Source: an uncultured Clostridia bacterium
Lineage (GTDB): Bacteria; Bacillota; Clostridia; Christensenellales; Borkfalkiaceae
Direction of reading: 5' to 3'
DNA: 48,030 nucleotides
Assembly: GCA_944372525.1 (NCBI GenBank)
Contig: CALVZL010000011.1
Location: 1 to 48,030, forward strand
Shown here one piece after another: positions 33,994-42,270 of this stretch (positions are counted from its first letter, which is position 1; the number at the start of each line of letters is the position of its first letter). The translations under genes and the position numbers were made by a program. Below the pieces are notes generated by a model. That model had not been told where the DNA came from, ran no database searches, and saw nothing but the letters and a program-made list of their open reading frames with translations.

Positions 33994-34023
33994 GTGCAGA
34001 AAACGATCGAAGGAGGCAGAATC

Positions 34024-35226
34024 ATGAAAAAATCCATCGCCGCAACTCTGACACTCAGCCTGGCGCTCGCATGCGCCGTTCCGCTTTCGGCCTGCAACAC
34101 GCAGGAAGACTACACCCGAATGACCGTCGACATCAATCCAAGCGTAGAATTTATTTTGGACTCCGATGAAAAAGTCGTATCCGTTACGGCGCTCAACGAC
34201 GACGGCGCTCTCATCGTCGCCGGCGAGGCCTTCGTCGGAAAGGATGCGGAGGAAGCGGCGCAGCTTGTCGTTTCCCTCGCGACCGAGACGGGATACCTCA
34301 TCCGCGGAGAAGCGACCGCTTCGGAAAATCAGATCACCATTACGCTCTCGGGAGACGAAGAAGCTGCCCGCAAACTCTATGAAGACATCGACGCCGCTCT
34401 GACGGAATTCCTGCAAACGCACAACGTGACCGCCGCAGTCCAACGAGCAGAAGCGATGCAGCTCTCTGCGCTCCGCACCCTCGTCGCCGCGTGCCGTCCC
34501 GAGCTGACCGAGGAAGAACTCGCCGCCATGAACGAGCAACAGCTCGTCAACGAGTTGAAGCTCTCCCGTGTGGAGACCGCGCTCCTCTTGACCGAATCCA
34601 TGCGGGAACTGTACTATGAGATGAAGGAGTACGAGATTGATCTCTCGCAGAGAGAGACGACAAAACGCCTGATCGACAGTGCCGACGCCGTTTATCAGAG
34701 TTTCAAAGACAGTTACGACGCCATGCTCACGGAATACGAGAACGTGATCTCCCGCATCGAACAGACGCGCTATGACTATCTGATCTCTCCCGACAGCGAC
34801 TATCAGCGCGCGCTGCAAGCACTGCTCGACGCAAAGGCCGCTCTGCTCGAACAGAAGAACAAAATTGCTGCTCTCGACGACGGGCCCGAAAAAATCGCCG
34901 CGCAGGCAATTCTTCAGATCAGACAGACGGCTTACGACGCGGCATATGCAAGCTGCACGATGTACGGCTCAAGCGCAAACGCGGCCATCGACCTCACCGT
35001 CGCCGCCCTGCAGACGGTAAAAACCCAGCTGGAAAATTTGGAGAAAAGTTTCCCCGAAGAAATCAAGACCGAACTCACGCGGCAGACGGAGGCATTTGAC
35101 GAGGCGGCAAACAGCGCAAAAGACAGCGCCTTCGCATCCTTTGAGGCAAGATACGGAACGGACATTCAATCAATCACCGAGAGATTGGCAGCCCGCAAAG
35201 AAGCGCTCATCCAGGCAAACGCCTGA
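34024..35226 (+). CDS. Lipoprotein with an RsgI-like domain and coiled-coil tail
   Basis: 400 residues. A signal peptide ends in the lipobox LSAC (cysteine about residue 23), so it is lipid-anchored outside the membrane. Residues about 30-130 resemble the same RsgI-like domain found in the anti-sigma protein (TVDINPSVEF ... LNDDGAL ... ETGYL), retaining the Asn-Pro pair. The rest is long charged helices. The start at 34024 has AAGGAGG 8 bases upstream. It may be a sensor or a decoy that interacts with the anti-sigma protein (inference). Confidence 0.75.
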   Translation: MKKSIAATLTLSLALACAVPLSACNTQEDYTRMTVDINPSVEFILDSDEKVVSVTALNDDGALIVAGEAFVGKDAEEAAQLVVSLATETGYLIRGEATASENQITITLSGDEEAARKLYEDIDAALTEFLQTHNVTAAVQRAEAMQLSALRTLVAACRPELTEEELAAMNEQQLVNELKLSRVETALLLTESMRELYYEMKEYEIDLSQRETTKRLIDSADAVYQSFKDSYDAMLTEYENVISRIEQTRYDYLISPDSDYQRALQALLDAKAALLEQKNKIAALDDGPEKIAAQAILQIRQTAYDAAYASCTMYGSSANAAIDLTVAALQTVKTQLENLEKSFPEEIKTELTRQTEAFDEAANSAKDSAFASFEARYGTDIQSITERLAARKEALIQANA

Positions 35227-35290
35227 GAACAGAAAGACCCGCCTTTGCCACAGTTCCCATAGAAAATTTTTACCACAGTGAAAGAAGTAT

Positions 35291-35324
35291 AGCGCACTGT
35301 ACCTTGCGAGCAAGGCAGTGCGCT
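35291..35324 (+). terminator. Terminator after the RsgI-like lipoprotein gene
   Basis: Outer arms AGCGCACTG / CAGTGCGCT (9 bases) and inner arms CCTTG / CAAGG, followed by a T-rich stretch. The T-run is broken (TTATTTACTTT), but the stem is strong. Confidence 0.7.
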
Positions 35325-35331
35325 TATTTAC

Positions 35332-35360
35332 TTTACGTTTCAGGGTTCTTGCGATATAGT
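35332..35360 (+). promoter_or_regulatory. Possible promoter of the kinase-like gene
   Basis: Plus-strand TTTACG, 17-base spacer, TATAGT. A moderate match, 84 bases before the TTG start. Confidence 0.45.
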
Positions 35361-35443
35361 GATAATAAAATAAAAAGCAATTTAGCAAACCGACTCCATG
35401 AATCCGGCAAAGGAGCGGGCGGCAGGTTAGAGGAGAATCAGCG

Positions 35444-36108
35444 TTGAAGATTGAGAACAACATCTTAAAGCATTATTTGAGGAACGTGTACTTTATTACG
35501 GGTACGGCTTATGCGGGAAAATCGACGACCGTAAAAATGCTTTCTGAAAAATTCGGCATGATTTTTTGCGGGGAAAATTATCACGGCGCAATATCCGACA
35601 TCGTCGCAACGCCCGAATTGCAGCCAGATATTTGCTATCTGAAAACGCTTACCGATTGGAAAGTGTGATGCGTTCCCCCGAAGAATATGCGCGGTGGGTA
35701 CACAGCGTGGCAAGAGAAGCGGCCGAATTTGAAGTTGCCGAACTGATTTCCATGCCCAAAGATAAGAAGATAATCGTTGATACAAACATTCCCATCGACG
35801 TTTTAAAAGAAATTTCCGACTATCATCGCGTTGCGGTCATGCTTTCTCCGCAATCCATGAGCGTGGAGCGGTTCTTTCAAAGAAACGACCCTGAAAAGCA
35901 ATTTATATTAAACTTGATTGAAGACTGTGAACATCCCGAAATCGTTATGGAAAATTATCGGCGGGGACTTGCCCTTATCGACAGCCCAAAAAATTATGAT
36001 GAATTGGCGAACAGCGGGTTCTTCACAATCCTGAGGGAAGATGACGGGAAAGATACGAAAGAAGAAGTATGCGAAAAAATTGCAAGGCATTTCGGATTAT
36101 ACGGATAA
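35444..36108 (+). pseudogene. Frameshifted P-loop kinase-like gene
   Basis: Two overlapping frames together read as one protein of about 221 residues. The first (from a TTG at 35444, GAGGAG 8 bases upstream) gives a P-loop VYFITGTAYAGKSTTVKML and runs to a TGA at 35666-35668. The second continues with SVMRSPEEYARWVHSVA, a segment DKKIIVDTNIPIDVLKEI, and ends EKIARHFGLYG. Adding one A to the AAA run near 35660 joins the frames. It resembles a shikimate-kinase-like ATPase family, substrate unknown. A sequencing error, a real disruption or phase variation are all possible. Confidence 0.7.
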
Positions 36109-36128
36109 ATTTCAATTTATCGATAAAT

Positions 36129-36165
36129 AAAACAAGGAAAGATTTATAAAATCCTCACTTGTTTT
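36129..36165. terminator. Terminator between the kinase-like gene and the ABC operon
   Basis: Arms AAAACAAG and CTTGTTTT with an inner AT-rich stem, lying between convergent genes; T-rich on both strands. Confidence 0.6.
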
Positions 36166-36212
36166 CAATTCCAATGGAAACTCCCTTTTGCGGGTCTTTT
36201 TTTGTCTTCTTT

Positions 36213-36911
36213 TCATTCCTCCCCTTCTGTGAGCGCCCGGACAAGACGCTCCTCTTCGGGCGAAGAAGTAAAAAAATCACGCGGGAACGGCCGTTCCGCA
36301 GCGAGAGAAAGCACGATCTTCCCCCGTTTCAGCACCAATGCCCGATGAGAGAGAAGACTTGCTTCGCGCACGTCGTGCGTGACAAACACGACCGTGTTTT
36401 TCTGTTCCTCCCACAGCGACTGAACGAGCTCGATTAGCGATTTTTTCAGCGCAAGATCGAGAGAAGAAAACGGCTCGTCCATCAGAAGCAACTCATGCGG
36501 GAATAAGAATGCCCGCGCAATCGCGACCCGTTGTCTTTCCCCCCCGGACAGTGCCCCGGGGCGCCTCATTTCCTTTCCGTCCAATTTTACCCGCGCGAGC
36601 ATGGCGCCGATTGCATTCCATCTTTCCTTCGGCAATACAAAACGAAGATTTTCTTCGACGGTCAGATTGGGGAGCAGCTTGGGATCCTGAAACAGATAGG
36701 CACATCGCTCTCTTCGGCGAACATGCGCTCCGCTCACTCCGTCGATCTCTCCTTCATAAGAGATCAGCCCGGAGATCACGCTTAAAAGCGTGGACTTTCC
36801 CGCTCCGCTCTCCCCCAAAACCGCTGTGATCTTTCCCTCCGCGATCTCGCAGGTGACTCCGTCCAGCGCCTTGGTTTCTCCGTACTTTTTGGTAATCCCG
36901 CTCAAGATCAT
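36213..36911 (-). CDS. ABC transporter ATP-binding protein
   Basis: Energises the uptake system of this operon. The 232 residues include Walker A (GESGAGKST), the ABC signature (LSGGERQRVAIARA), Walker B (LLLMDEPFSSLD) and the H-loop (VTHDVREA). It resembles NitT/TauT/SsuB-type ATPases. The start at 36911 overlaps the permease stop by 4 bases. A longer frame to 37046 is permease sequence. Confidence 0.93.
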   Translation of the reverse strand: MILSGITKKYGETKALDGVTCEIAEGKITAVLGESGAGKSTLLSVISGLISYEGEIDGVSGAHVRRRERCAYLFQDPKLLPNLTVEENLRFVLPKERWNAIGAMLARVKLDGKEMRRPGALSGGERQRVAIARAFLFPHELLLMDEPFSSLDLALKKSLIELVQSLWEEQKNTVVFVTHDVREASLLSHRALVLKRGKIVLSLAAERPFPRDFFTSSPEEERLVRALTEGEE

Positions 36912-37663
36912 GACAGACGCCTCCTCGCTCCTTTTGCCGCCAGCGCACAGATGCCTTCCAGCACAAACCCGGCGAGCACGGTGACCAGCGTAAGCGCCAG
37001 AAGGCGCGGCATATCGATGTTCATCTTTGCATTCTGCATGAGCCAACCCAAACTGCGATAGGCGGAAGAAAGGACTTCTCCCGACACCGTGATCTTGAGT
37101 CCCATGGACAGCACGGAACCCGATTGCGACAGCAGGGAAGACGCACCGAGCGGAAGATACATCTTCAGTGCCTGTCTCGGTTTAGATACACCGTAAGAAA
37201 GCACAAGCGGTCCGAACTCCGAGTACGTTTCGTCAAAGGCGGAAAGCGCCATGGCGTAGACGGCGGGAAAGAGCACGAGCAGCGTGACGATGATCGGCGC
37301 AAAGGAAGGAGAAGTCCACAGAAGCAGAACGAGAATAAACGCCATCGTCGGTACGGTACGCAAAAGAGAAATGACGGGCGCAAAGAATGCGCGGACCGAA
37401 GCAAACAGTCGGGCAAGAAGGGCAAATCCGACGCCCGCCGCAAGCGAGACGGCAAAAGAAAGCAGCGTACGAAGCAGCGTATTCAGGAAAGAATTCCAGA
37501 AAGTGCGCTCCGCCAGCAGCCCTCCCGCCGTTCGCATTGTTTCCGAAAAGGAGGGCAGCAGATAATCGTTTCCCACGGCGAAATAAGCGAGCACCCACGC
37601 GAGCCAGAGCACTGCCACGGCAAACACGGAAAACAGCAGATTTTTACGGCGATTCCCTTTCAC
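36908..37663 (-). CDS. ABC transporter permease (NitT/TauT-like)
   Basis: 251-residue protein with about six membrane segments and a loop containing an EAA-like region (DETYSEFGPLVLSYGVSKPR). It resembles the SsuC/ThiX type of nitrate, sulfonate, taurine or pyrimidine permeases. It lies between the binding-protein gene and the ATPase gene, 9 bases after the former. The substrate is not fixed. Confidence 0.9.
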   Translation of the reverse strand: MKGNRRKNLLFSVFAVAVLWLAWVLAYFAVGNDYLLPSFSETMRTAGGLLAERTFWNSFLNTLLRTLLSFAVSLAAGVGFALLARLFASVRAFFAPVISLLRTVPTMAFILVLLLWTSPSFAPIIVTLLVLFPAVYAMALSAFDETYSEFGPLVLSYGVSKPRQALKMYLPLGASSLLSQSGSVLSMGLKITVSGEVLSSAYRSLGWLMQNAKMNIDMPRLLALTLVTVLAGFVLEGICALAAKGARRRLS

Positions 37664-37672
37664 GATTCTCCG

Positions 37673-38722
37673 TCACCCGACATAAAAAAATTTTTCCGAC
37701 ACCAATGCCGCAGCACCTGCATTCACGCCGAGAAGTTTTTCGAGGAACCCGTTCACCCGTTCTCTGTCCTCCTCGGCGGTAACAAAGCGGATCGAACAAT
37801 TCGCAATGACGGAAGCCGTAAGATTGTTCGCGTTGAAGGAAGGCGCAAGCCCCTCCGTCCGCTTTCCGTCGAGCAGAGAGAGCAGCGTCTCGGGCTCGGT
37901 CTCTTTCAAAAATGCCTCGGCTTCCCGCACCCGCTCCGCAACCGCGGTGATCGCCTTCCTCCCCTCTTCCGACTCTGCCAGTCCGCTCTTTGCAACGAGC
38001 ACCGCCTGGGGATATCCCGCCGAGCTGTCGTAAAGTTGCTGCAGATCGCCTGCAAACCGAAACGGATTTGCGGAAGCCGCAGTCCCGGCTACTTTGGTGG
38101 ACGCCGCGGGTTCGGGGCAGAGATAATAATCACACCCGCTCGCGGGCGTGACGTTCGCCGCTTCCACCGCCCGCAGGACCACTTCGTCTTCCGCCGCCGT
38201 CTCCTCGGCGTTGTCCGATATGCGATAAGTGAGGCCATAATCTTTGAGCACAGTCTGCAAAGTCAGCCCCGGTACGTTGGAAAGCTGCACCACCCCGACC
38301 GTCTTGCCGAGAAGTGCCGTTCCGAAATTCTCGGGAGTGAGCGCCTCTTCTCCCGTCGTAAGGAAATAAAGATTGCCGTTCGTCACCGTGCCGATCATGC
38401 GATAGCTTTCCCCGTTTCCGAGCTGTTTGCTCGCCGCATTGAGGGGCAATATGCAGAAATCCGCCGCGGGAGCGTTTCCCGTCACATAGGAGACGATGAG
38501 GGAAGAATCGACAATATGAATTTCATATTGCGGCTCCTCCCCGCGATCCGCCGCGCGGTCTGTTTCCGCAATCAGCGCTGCAAGGGCAAGCGCAGGCGCC
38601 CCGTCGGGCGCATACACGGTAAATTTCCCGTCCGCCCTCTCCTCTTTGCAGGCGGATGCCCCGCAGACGGCAGAGAGACAAAGGACAAAACAAAGCAATG
38701 CATTCCAAATTCTTTTTTTCAT
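37673..38722 (-). CDS. ABC transporter substrate-binding lipoprotein (NitT/TauT-like)
   Basis: 349 residues; a signal peptide ending in GASAC makes it a lipoprotein. The mature part starts FTVYAPDGAPALALAALIAE, a form seen in NMT1/TauA-like binding proteins. The best start is the ATG at 38722 with GGAG 7 bases upstream. The upstream gene is a TM1266-type regulator, the downstream genes the permease and ATPase. The substrate cannot be assigned; a thiamine precursor is one guess. Confidence 0.88.
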   Translation of the reverse strand: MKKRIWNALLCFVLCLSAVCGASACKEERADGKFTVYAPDGAPALALAALIAETDRAADRGEEPQYEIHIVDSSLIVSYVTGNAPAADFCILPLNAASKQLGNGESYRMIGTVTNGNLYFLTTGEEALTPENFGTALLGKTVGVVQLSNVPGLTLQTVLKDYGLTYRISDNAEETAAEDEVVLRAVEAANVTPASGCDYYLCPEPAASTKVAGTAASANPFRFAGDLQQLYDSSAGYPQAVLVAKSGLAESEEGRKAITAVAERVREAEAFLKETEPETLLSLLDGKRTEGLAPSFNANNLTASVIANCSIRFVTAEEDRERVNGFLEKLLGVNAGAAALVSEKFFYVG

Positions 38723-38737
38723 GATCACACTCCGAAA

Positions 38738-38998
38738 TTATACTTTTCCAAATAATGTCTTAGCGGTTACTCCGGGCAATCTCCCGATTTTTCCTGTCAA
38801 TGCATTGACAACAGTGACGGGCGCATCTAAAACGACGCAGATCACGGAAACCCCTTTTTCCCGATAAGGAATTCCCATGCGCCCGACCACCGAGTCTCCG
38901 TACTCCGACAAAAGGGCATTGATCTGTGCCGCTTCTTCCCGTCCTTCGGCCATCACGGTGAGCACGGCGATGCGGCTGTTTTCCTCTTTTTGAAGCAT
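38738..38998 (-). CDS. TM1266-family putative regulator
   Basis: 86-residue alpha/beta protein with RIAVLTVMAEGREEAAQINA and the typical GRMGIPYREKGVSVICVVLD. In other anaerobes this family lies beside [FeFe]-hydrogenase maturation genes and is called a hydrogenase-system regulator, without firm proof. Here it heads an ABC uptake operon and no hydrogenase gene is in view. AGGAGG lies about 7 bases upstream, inside a region that can fold on itself. Confidence 0.85.
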   Translation of the reverse strand: MLQKEENSRIAVLTVMAEGREEAAQINALLSEYGDSVVGRMGIPYREKGVSVICVVLDAPVTVVNALTGKIGRLPGVTAKTLFGKV

Positions 38999-39104
38999 AA
39001 AAAACCTCCTCATGCGCAAAGGCAAAGGAGGAAACGGCGCCCATGCGCCGCGCATTCCGAAGTTCCGTTTGCTCTTTGCGGTCAGATCACTTTCCGTTCA
39101 GATC
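38999..39104 (-). promoter_or_regulatory. Structured leader of the TM1266-ABC operon (candidate translational riboswitch)
   Basis: On the minus strand the leader can fold one long arm (GCAAAG-agc-AAACGG pairing with CCGTTT-cctc-CTTTGC), enclosing GGCGC(ATGG)GCGCC. The same CCTCCT can instead pair with the Shine-Dalgarno AGGAGG. AGATC / GATCT lies at the 5' end. This is the layout of a ligand-controlled ribosome site, but it matches no class I can name. Confidence 0.5.
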
Positions 39105-39110
39105 TCCGAA

Positions 39111-39139
39111 ATTATACCATACGCCCCAAAAAAAATCAA
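39111..39139 (-). promoter_or_regulatory. Promoter of the TM1266-ABC operon
   Basis: Minus-strand TTGATT (39134-39139), 17-base spacer, TATAAT (39111-39116). The leader is therefore about 105 bases long. Confidence 0.85.
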
Positions 39140-39183
39140 GCAAATCCGTGCATATCGGCAATTCTTTTTCACATACTTCGGAT

Positions 39184-39621
39184 ATGAAAAAGTTAATCCG
39201 ATTCGCAATTATATTTTCTCTTGCGTTGGTCTGCCTGCCGCTGACCGCTTGCGAAGAGAGCCCTTCTCAAAAGGAAGAACAACAGACGCATCGGACGGAG
39301 AACGAAGATTTTCTCTTCCCGCGCGAATCTGAACCCAACCGCAACGAAGACGGGAACAAAGTTCCCCATTGCCCCCACGGAAGGAAAAAACCGCATCCCG
39401 GTCCGCACGGCGGAAAGCGCTCCGATCACGGACATGAAACCCGCGGCGAAAACAACGGCGGGAACAGACCGCAGACGGCAGGCGAAGAAGAGACCCCCCT
39501 TCCTCCTTTCCCCGTCCCCCTTCCGGAACCGCGTAAACTTCCGCACAATTTTTTTCCCGCTCCGCCGCGGGAAAGAATGCCGATCCGTCCGACACGTCCG
39601 GGATTTGACGGCACTCTGTGA
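39184..39621 (+). CDS. Small His/Pro-rich lipoprotein
   Basis: 145 residues. Signal peptide with lipobox LTAC (cysteine about residue 23). After it come a charged stretch, a His/Pro-rich segment (HCPHGRKKPHPGPHGGKR and HGHE) that could bind metal, and a proline-rich tail. No domain is recognised. It is divergent from the ABC operon and has no clear Shine-Dalgarno sequence. A perfect terminator follows, which supports a real gene. Confidence 0.6.
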   Translation: MKKLIRFAIIFSLALVCLPLTACEESPSQKEEQQTHRTENEDFLFPRESEPNRNEDGNKVPHCPHGRKKPHPGPHGGKRSDHGHETRGENNGGNRPQTAGEEETPLPPFPVPLPEPRKLPHNFFPAPPRERMPIRPTRPGFDGTL

Positions 39622-39639
39622 CGTTTTATCTGTTCAATA

Positions 39640-39669
39640 AAAAAATCCGCGGTTTTCCGCGGATTTTTT
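39640..39669. terminator. Bidirectional terminator between the His-rich lipoprotein and phosphoketolase
   Basis: Perfect arms AAAAAATCCGCGG / CCGCGGATTTTTT around TTTT. It serves the lipoprotein gene on the plus strand and phosphoketolase on the minus strand. Confidence 0.9.
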
Positions 39670-39722
39670 ATCAGACTTTTTCAATCCCGCGCTCCCCACT
39701 GCGCAGAATCGATTCCACAAAT

Positions 39723-42140
39723 TTATTTCTGTTCGGGCGTATGCCATTTCCAGCTTTGGATCTCGGGCAAATCCTCTCCGTATTCGGCGATATAGTTCTT
39801 GTGCTCAACAAGCTTATCGTTCATCATCTGCACAAGGAACGCGCCCTTATTGCCGAGCTGCGGCAAACTCATCATTGCCTCGCGAACCAGATGGAATCTG
39901 TCGATATGGTTCTGTACACGCATATCGAATCCCGTCGTGATCGTCCCCTCTTCGTTATAGCCGAACACCTTGATGTTGCGGTTATGACGGGTATAGGTAA
40001 GCTCGTGAATGAGTTTGGGATATCCGTGATATACGAACAGGACGGGCTTGTCCTTCGTGAAGATCGCGTCGAACGCATTGTCACGCAACCCGTGCGGGTG
40101 ATTCTCGTGCGAATCCAGCTTCATCAGGTCGACAACATTGACAAAGCGGATCTTGAGAGAAGGCATATAATCGCGCAAAATCGTAGTTGCCGCAAGCGCC
40201 TCCACCGTCGGCGTATCGCCGCAGCACGCCATTACGAGATCGGGTTCTTCGCCCTCGTCGTTGGACGCCCAATCCCAAATTCCGATGCCCTGTGTGCAAT
40301 GTTTGACCGCCTGGTCCATCGTAAGCCACTGATAGGTGGGATGCTTGCTCGCAACAATCACATTGATATATCCCTTGCTCTTGACGCAGTGATCAAAGCA
40401 GGAGAGCAGGCAGTTGGCATCCGGCGGGAGATAACAGCGCACAACGTCGGATTTCTTTGTGCTGACATGATCGAGGAATCCCGGATCCTGATGGGTAAAT
40501 CCGTTGTGATCCTGCTGCCAGACATTGGATGTGAGAATAAGGTTGAGCGAAGAGATCTTCTGTCTCCAGGGAAGTTCATTCGTCACCTTCAGCCACTTCG
40601 CATGCTGAGAAACCATCGAATCGACTACGCGGATGAAGGACTCATACGAAGCAAAAAATCCATGGCGTCCCGTGAGAATGTAGCCTTCCAGCCACCCCTC
40701 GCACATATGCTCCGAAAGGTATGCGTCCATGATCCTTCCCTGCGGCGCCACATTGTCGTCCGCAACATATACGCACTCTTCGGGACAGGGCGCATCATAG
40801 ATCTTTCCTTCGAAAGGACGGGAAGAGACCTCAAACGCCGCATACATGCGGTTAGACATGCTCTCGTCCGGTCCGAACATACGGAAATTGCGGTTTGACT
40901 CGTTGAGGCGGAGAACATCTCGGATATAAGAGCCCAGTTCCAACATATCCTGCGCTTTGACCGTGCCGGGAGCCGTCATCTTCACACCGTATTTCGTGAA
41001 ATCGGGCAGACGCAGATCTTTGAGCAATTTCCCTCCGTTGGTATGCGGATTTGCCGAAATGCGGCGGTCTCCCTTCGGCGCAAGCGCCTTCAATTCGGGA
41101 ATCAGTTTATAATCTTCCGTAAAGAGTTCTTCGGGACGATAGGAGAGCAGCCACTCCTTGAGCAGTTCGAGATGCTCGGGTTTCTCCATCGTGATCGGCA
41201 CCTGATGGGCGCGGTAACTGCCCTCGATGTTCTTCCCGTCGACAACTTTGGGACCCGTCCAGCCCTTCGGCGTACGGAGCACGATCATCGGCCAGAATTT
41301 ACGGGTCTCGTCGCCATCCTCACGCGCCGCGCGCTGAATCTCTTTGATCTCTTTGACGCACTTATCGAGGGTCTCCGCCATCTTCTTGTGCATCGTCATG
41401 GGATCGTCGCCTTCAACAAAATAAGGTTTCCATCCGCAACCGTGGAAATAACTCGTCACTTCGTCTTTTGAAATGCGGGCAAATACGGTGGGATTGTTGA
41501 TCTTGAATCCGTTCAGATGAAGAATGGGAAGAACAGCGCCGTCTGTCACGGGATTGAGGAACTTATTGGAATTCCATGCCGTCGCAAGAGGACCTGTCTC
41601 CGCCTCGCCGTCGCCGACGATGGTCGCCGCAATCAGATCCGGATTGTCAAACACGGCTCCGAAGGCATGAGCAAGCGAGTAACCGAGTTCCCCGCCCTCA
41701 TTGATGGAACCGGGCGTCTCGGGCGCAACGTGACTGGAAATGCCGCCGGGGAAGGAGAACTGTTTGCACAGTCTGCACATTCCGTCCTCGTCTTCGGAGA
41801 CATTGGGATAGACTTCGCTGTATGTCCCCTCCAAATATGCGTTGGCGACAAAGAAATTTCCCCCGTGTCCGGGACCCGATAGAAGAATGAGATCGAGATC
41901 AAACTTCTTGATGATGCGATTGAGGTGGACATAGACAAAGTTTTGTCCGGGCACCGTTCCCCAATGTCCGACAATCTTTTTCTTCACCTGATCGCGCGTC
42001 AAGGGCTCTCTGAGCAGAGGATTTCGGAGCATATACAGCTGCGCTGCCGCAAGATAGTTTGCCGCGCGCCAATAAGCGTCCATCTTTTTGAGATATTCTT
42101 CTGTCAGAGGTTTCTTTTCGGGACAATCGTTGCTGTTCAT
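39723..42140 (-). CDS. xfp: Phosphoketolase (xylulose-5-phosphate/fructose-6-phosphate)
   Basis: Thiamine-diphosphate enzyme splitting xylulose 5-phosphate (and often fructose 6-phosphate) with phosphate into acetyl phosphate and an aldose phosphate. At 805 residues it is full length. Family signatures include [55 protein letters not shown] and [11 protein letters not shown]. The start at 42140 has AGGAGG 10 bases upstream. Strong promoter at 42195-42223. It is monocistronic here. Confidence 0.95.
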   Translation of the reverse strand: MNSNDCPEKKPLTEEYLKKMDAYWRAANYLAAAQLYMLRNPLLREPLTRDQVKKKIVGHWGTVPGQNFVYVHLNRIIKKFDLDLILLSGPGHGGNFFVANAYLEGTYSEVYPNVSEDEDGMCRLCKQFSFPGGISSHVAPETPGSINEGGELGYSLAHAFGAVFDNPDLIAATIVGDGEAETGPLATAWNSNKFLNPVTDGAVLPILHLNGFKINNPTVFARISKDEVTSYFHGCGWKPYFVEGDDPMTMHKKMAETLDKCVKEIKEIQRAAREDGDETRKFWPMIVLRTPKGWTGPKVVDGKNIEGSYRAHQVPITMEKPEHLELLKEWLLSYRPEELFTEDYKLIPELKALAPKGDRRISANPHTNGGKLLKDLRLPDFTKYGVKMTAPGTVKAQDMLELGSYIRDVLRLNESNRNFRMFGPDESMSNRMYAAFEVSSRPFEGKIYDAPCPEECVYVADDNVAPQGRIMDAYLSEHMCEGWLEGYILTGRHGFFASYESFIRVVDSMVSQHAKWLKVTNELPWRQKISSLNLILTSNVWQQDHNGFTHQDPGFLDHVSTKKSDVVRCYLPPDANCLLSCFDHCVKSKGYINVIVASKHPTYQWLTMDQAVKHCTQGIGIWDWASNDEGEEPDLVMACCGDTPTVEALAATTILRDYMPSLKIRFVNVVDLMKLDSHENHPHGLRDNAFDAIFTKDKPVLFVYHGYPKLIHELTYTRHNRNIKVFGYNEEGTITTGFDMRVQNHIDRFHLVREAMMSLPQLGNKGAFLVQMMNDKLVEHKNYIAEYGEDLPEIQSWKWHTPEQK

Positions 42141-42194
42141 GAAAATTCATCCTCCTAAAGTTTTCCTGCTTAAAAAAATATTACTATCGAAAGT

Positions 42195-42223
42195 ATTATA
42201 ATCGATAAACAACTGCTTGTCAA
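42195..42223 (-). promoter_or_regulatory. Promoter of the phosphoketolase gene
   Basis: Minus-strand TTGACA (42218-42223), 17-base spacer, TATAAT (42195-42200): a full consensus match. Confidence 0.9.
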
Positions 42224-42270
42224 TCGGCTCTGCAAAAATTCTTTTCCCGTTTTGGACAAAAAAGCGTTCT

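Noticed and set aside
37124..38755. 543-codon plus-strand frame opposite the ABC genes
   Set aside because: Arg/His-rich translation of the antisense strand; the minus-strand genes have clear family motifs.
38999..39104. TPP or c-di-GMP riboswitch before the TM1266 gene
   Set aside because: GCAAA and TGATCTG fragments are suggestive, but the required conserved blocks (CTGAGA, or GACGCAAAGCC and its partner) are absent.
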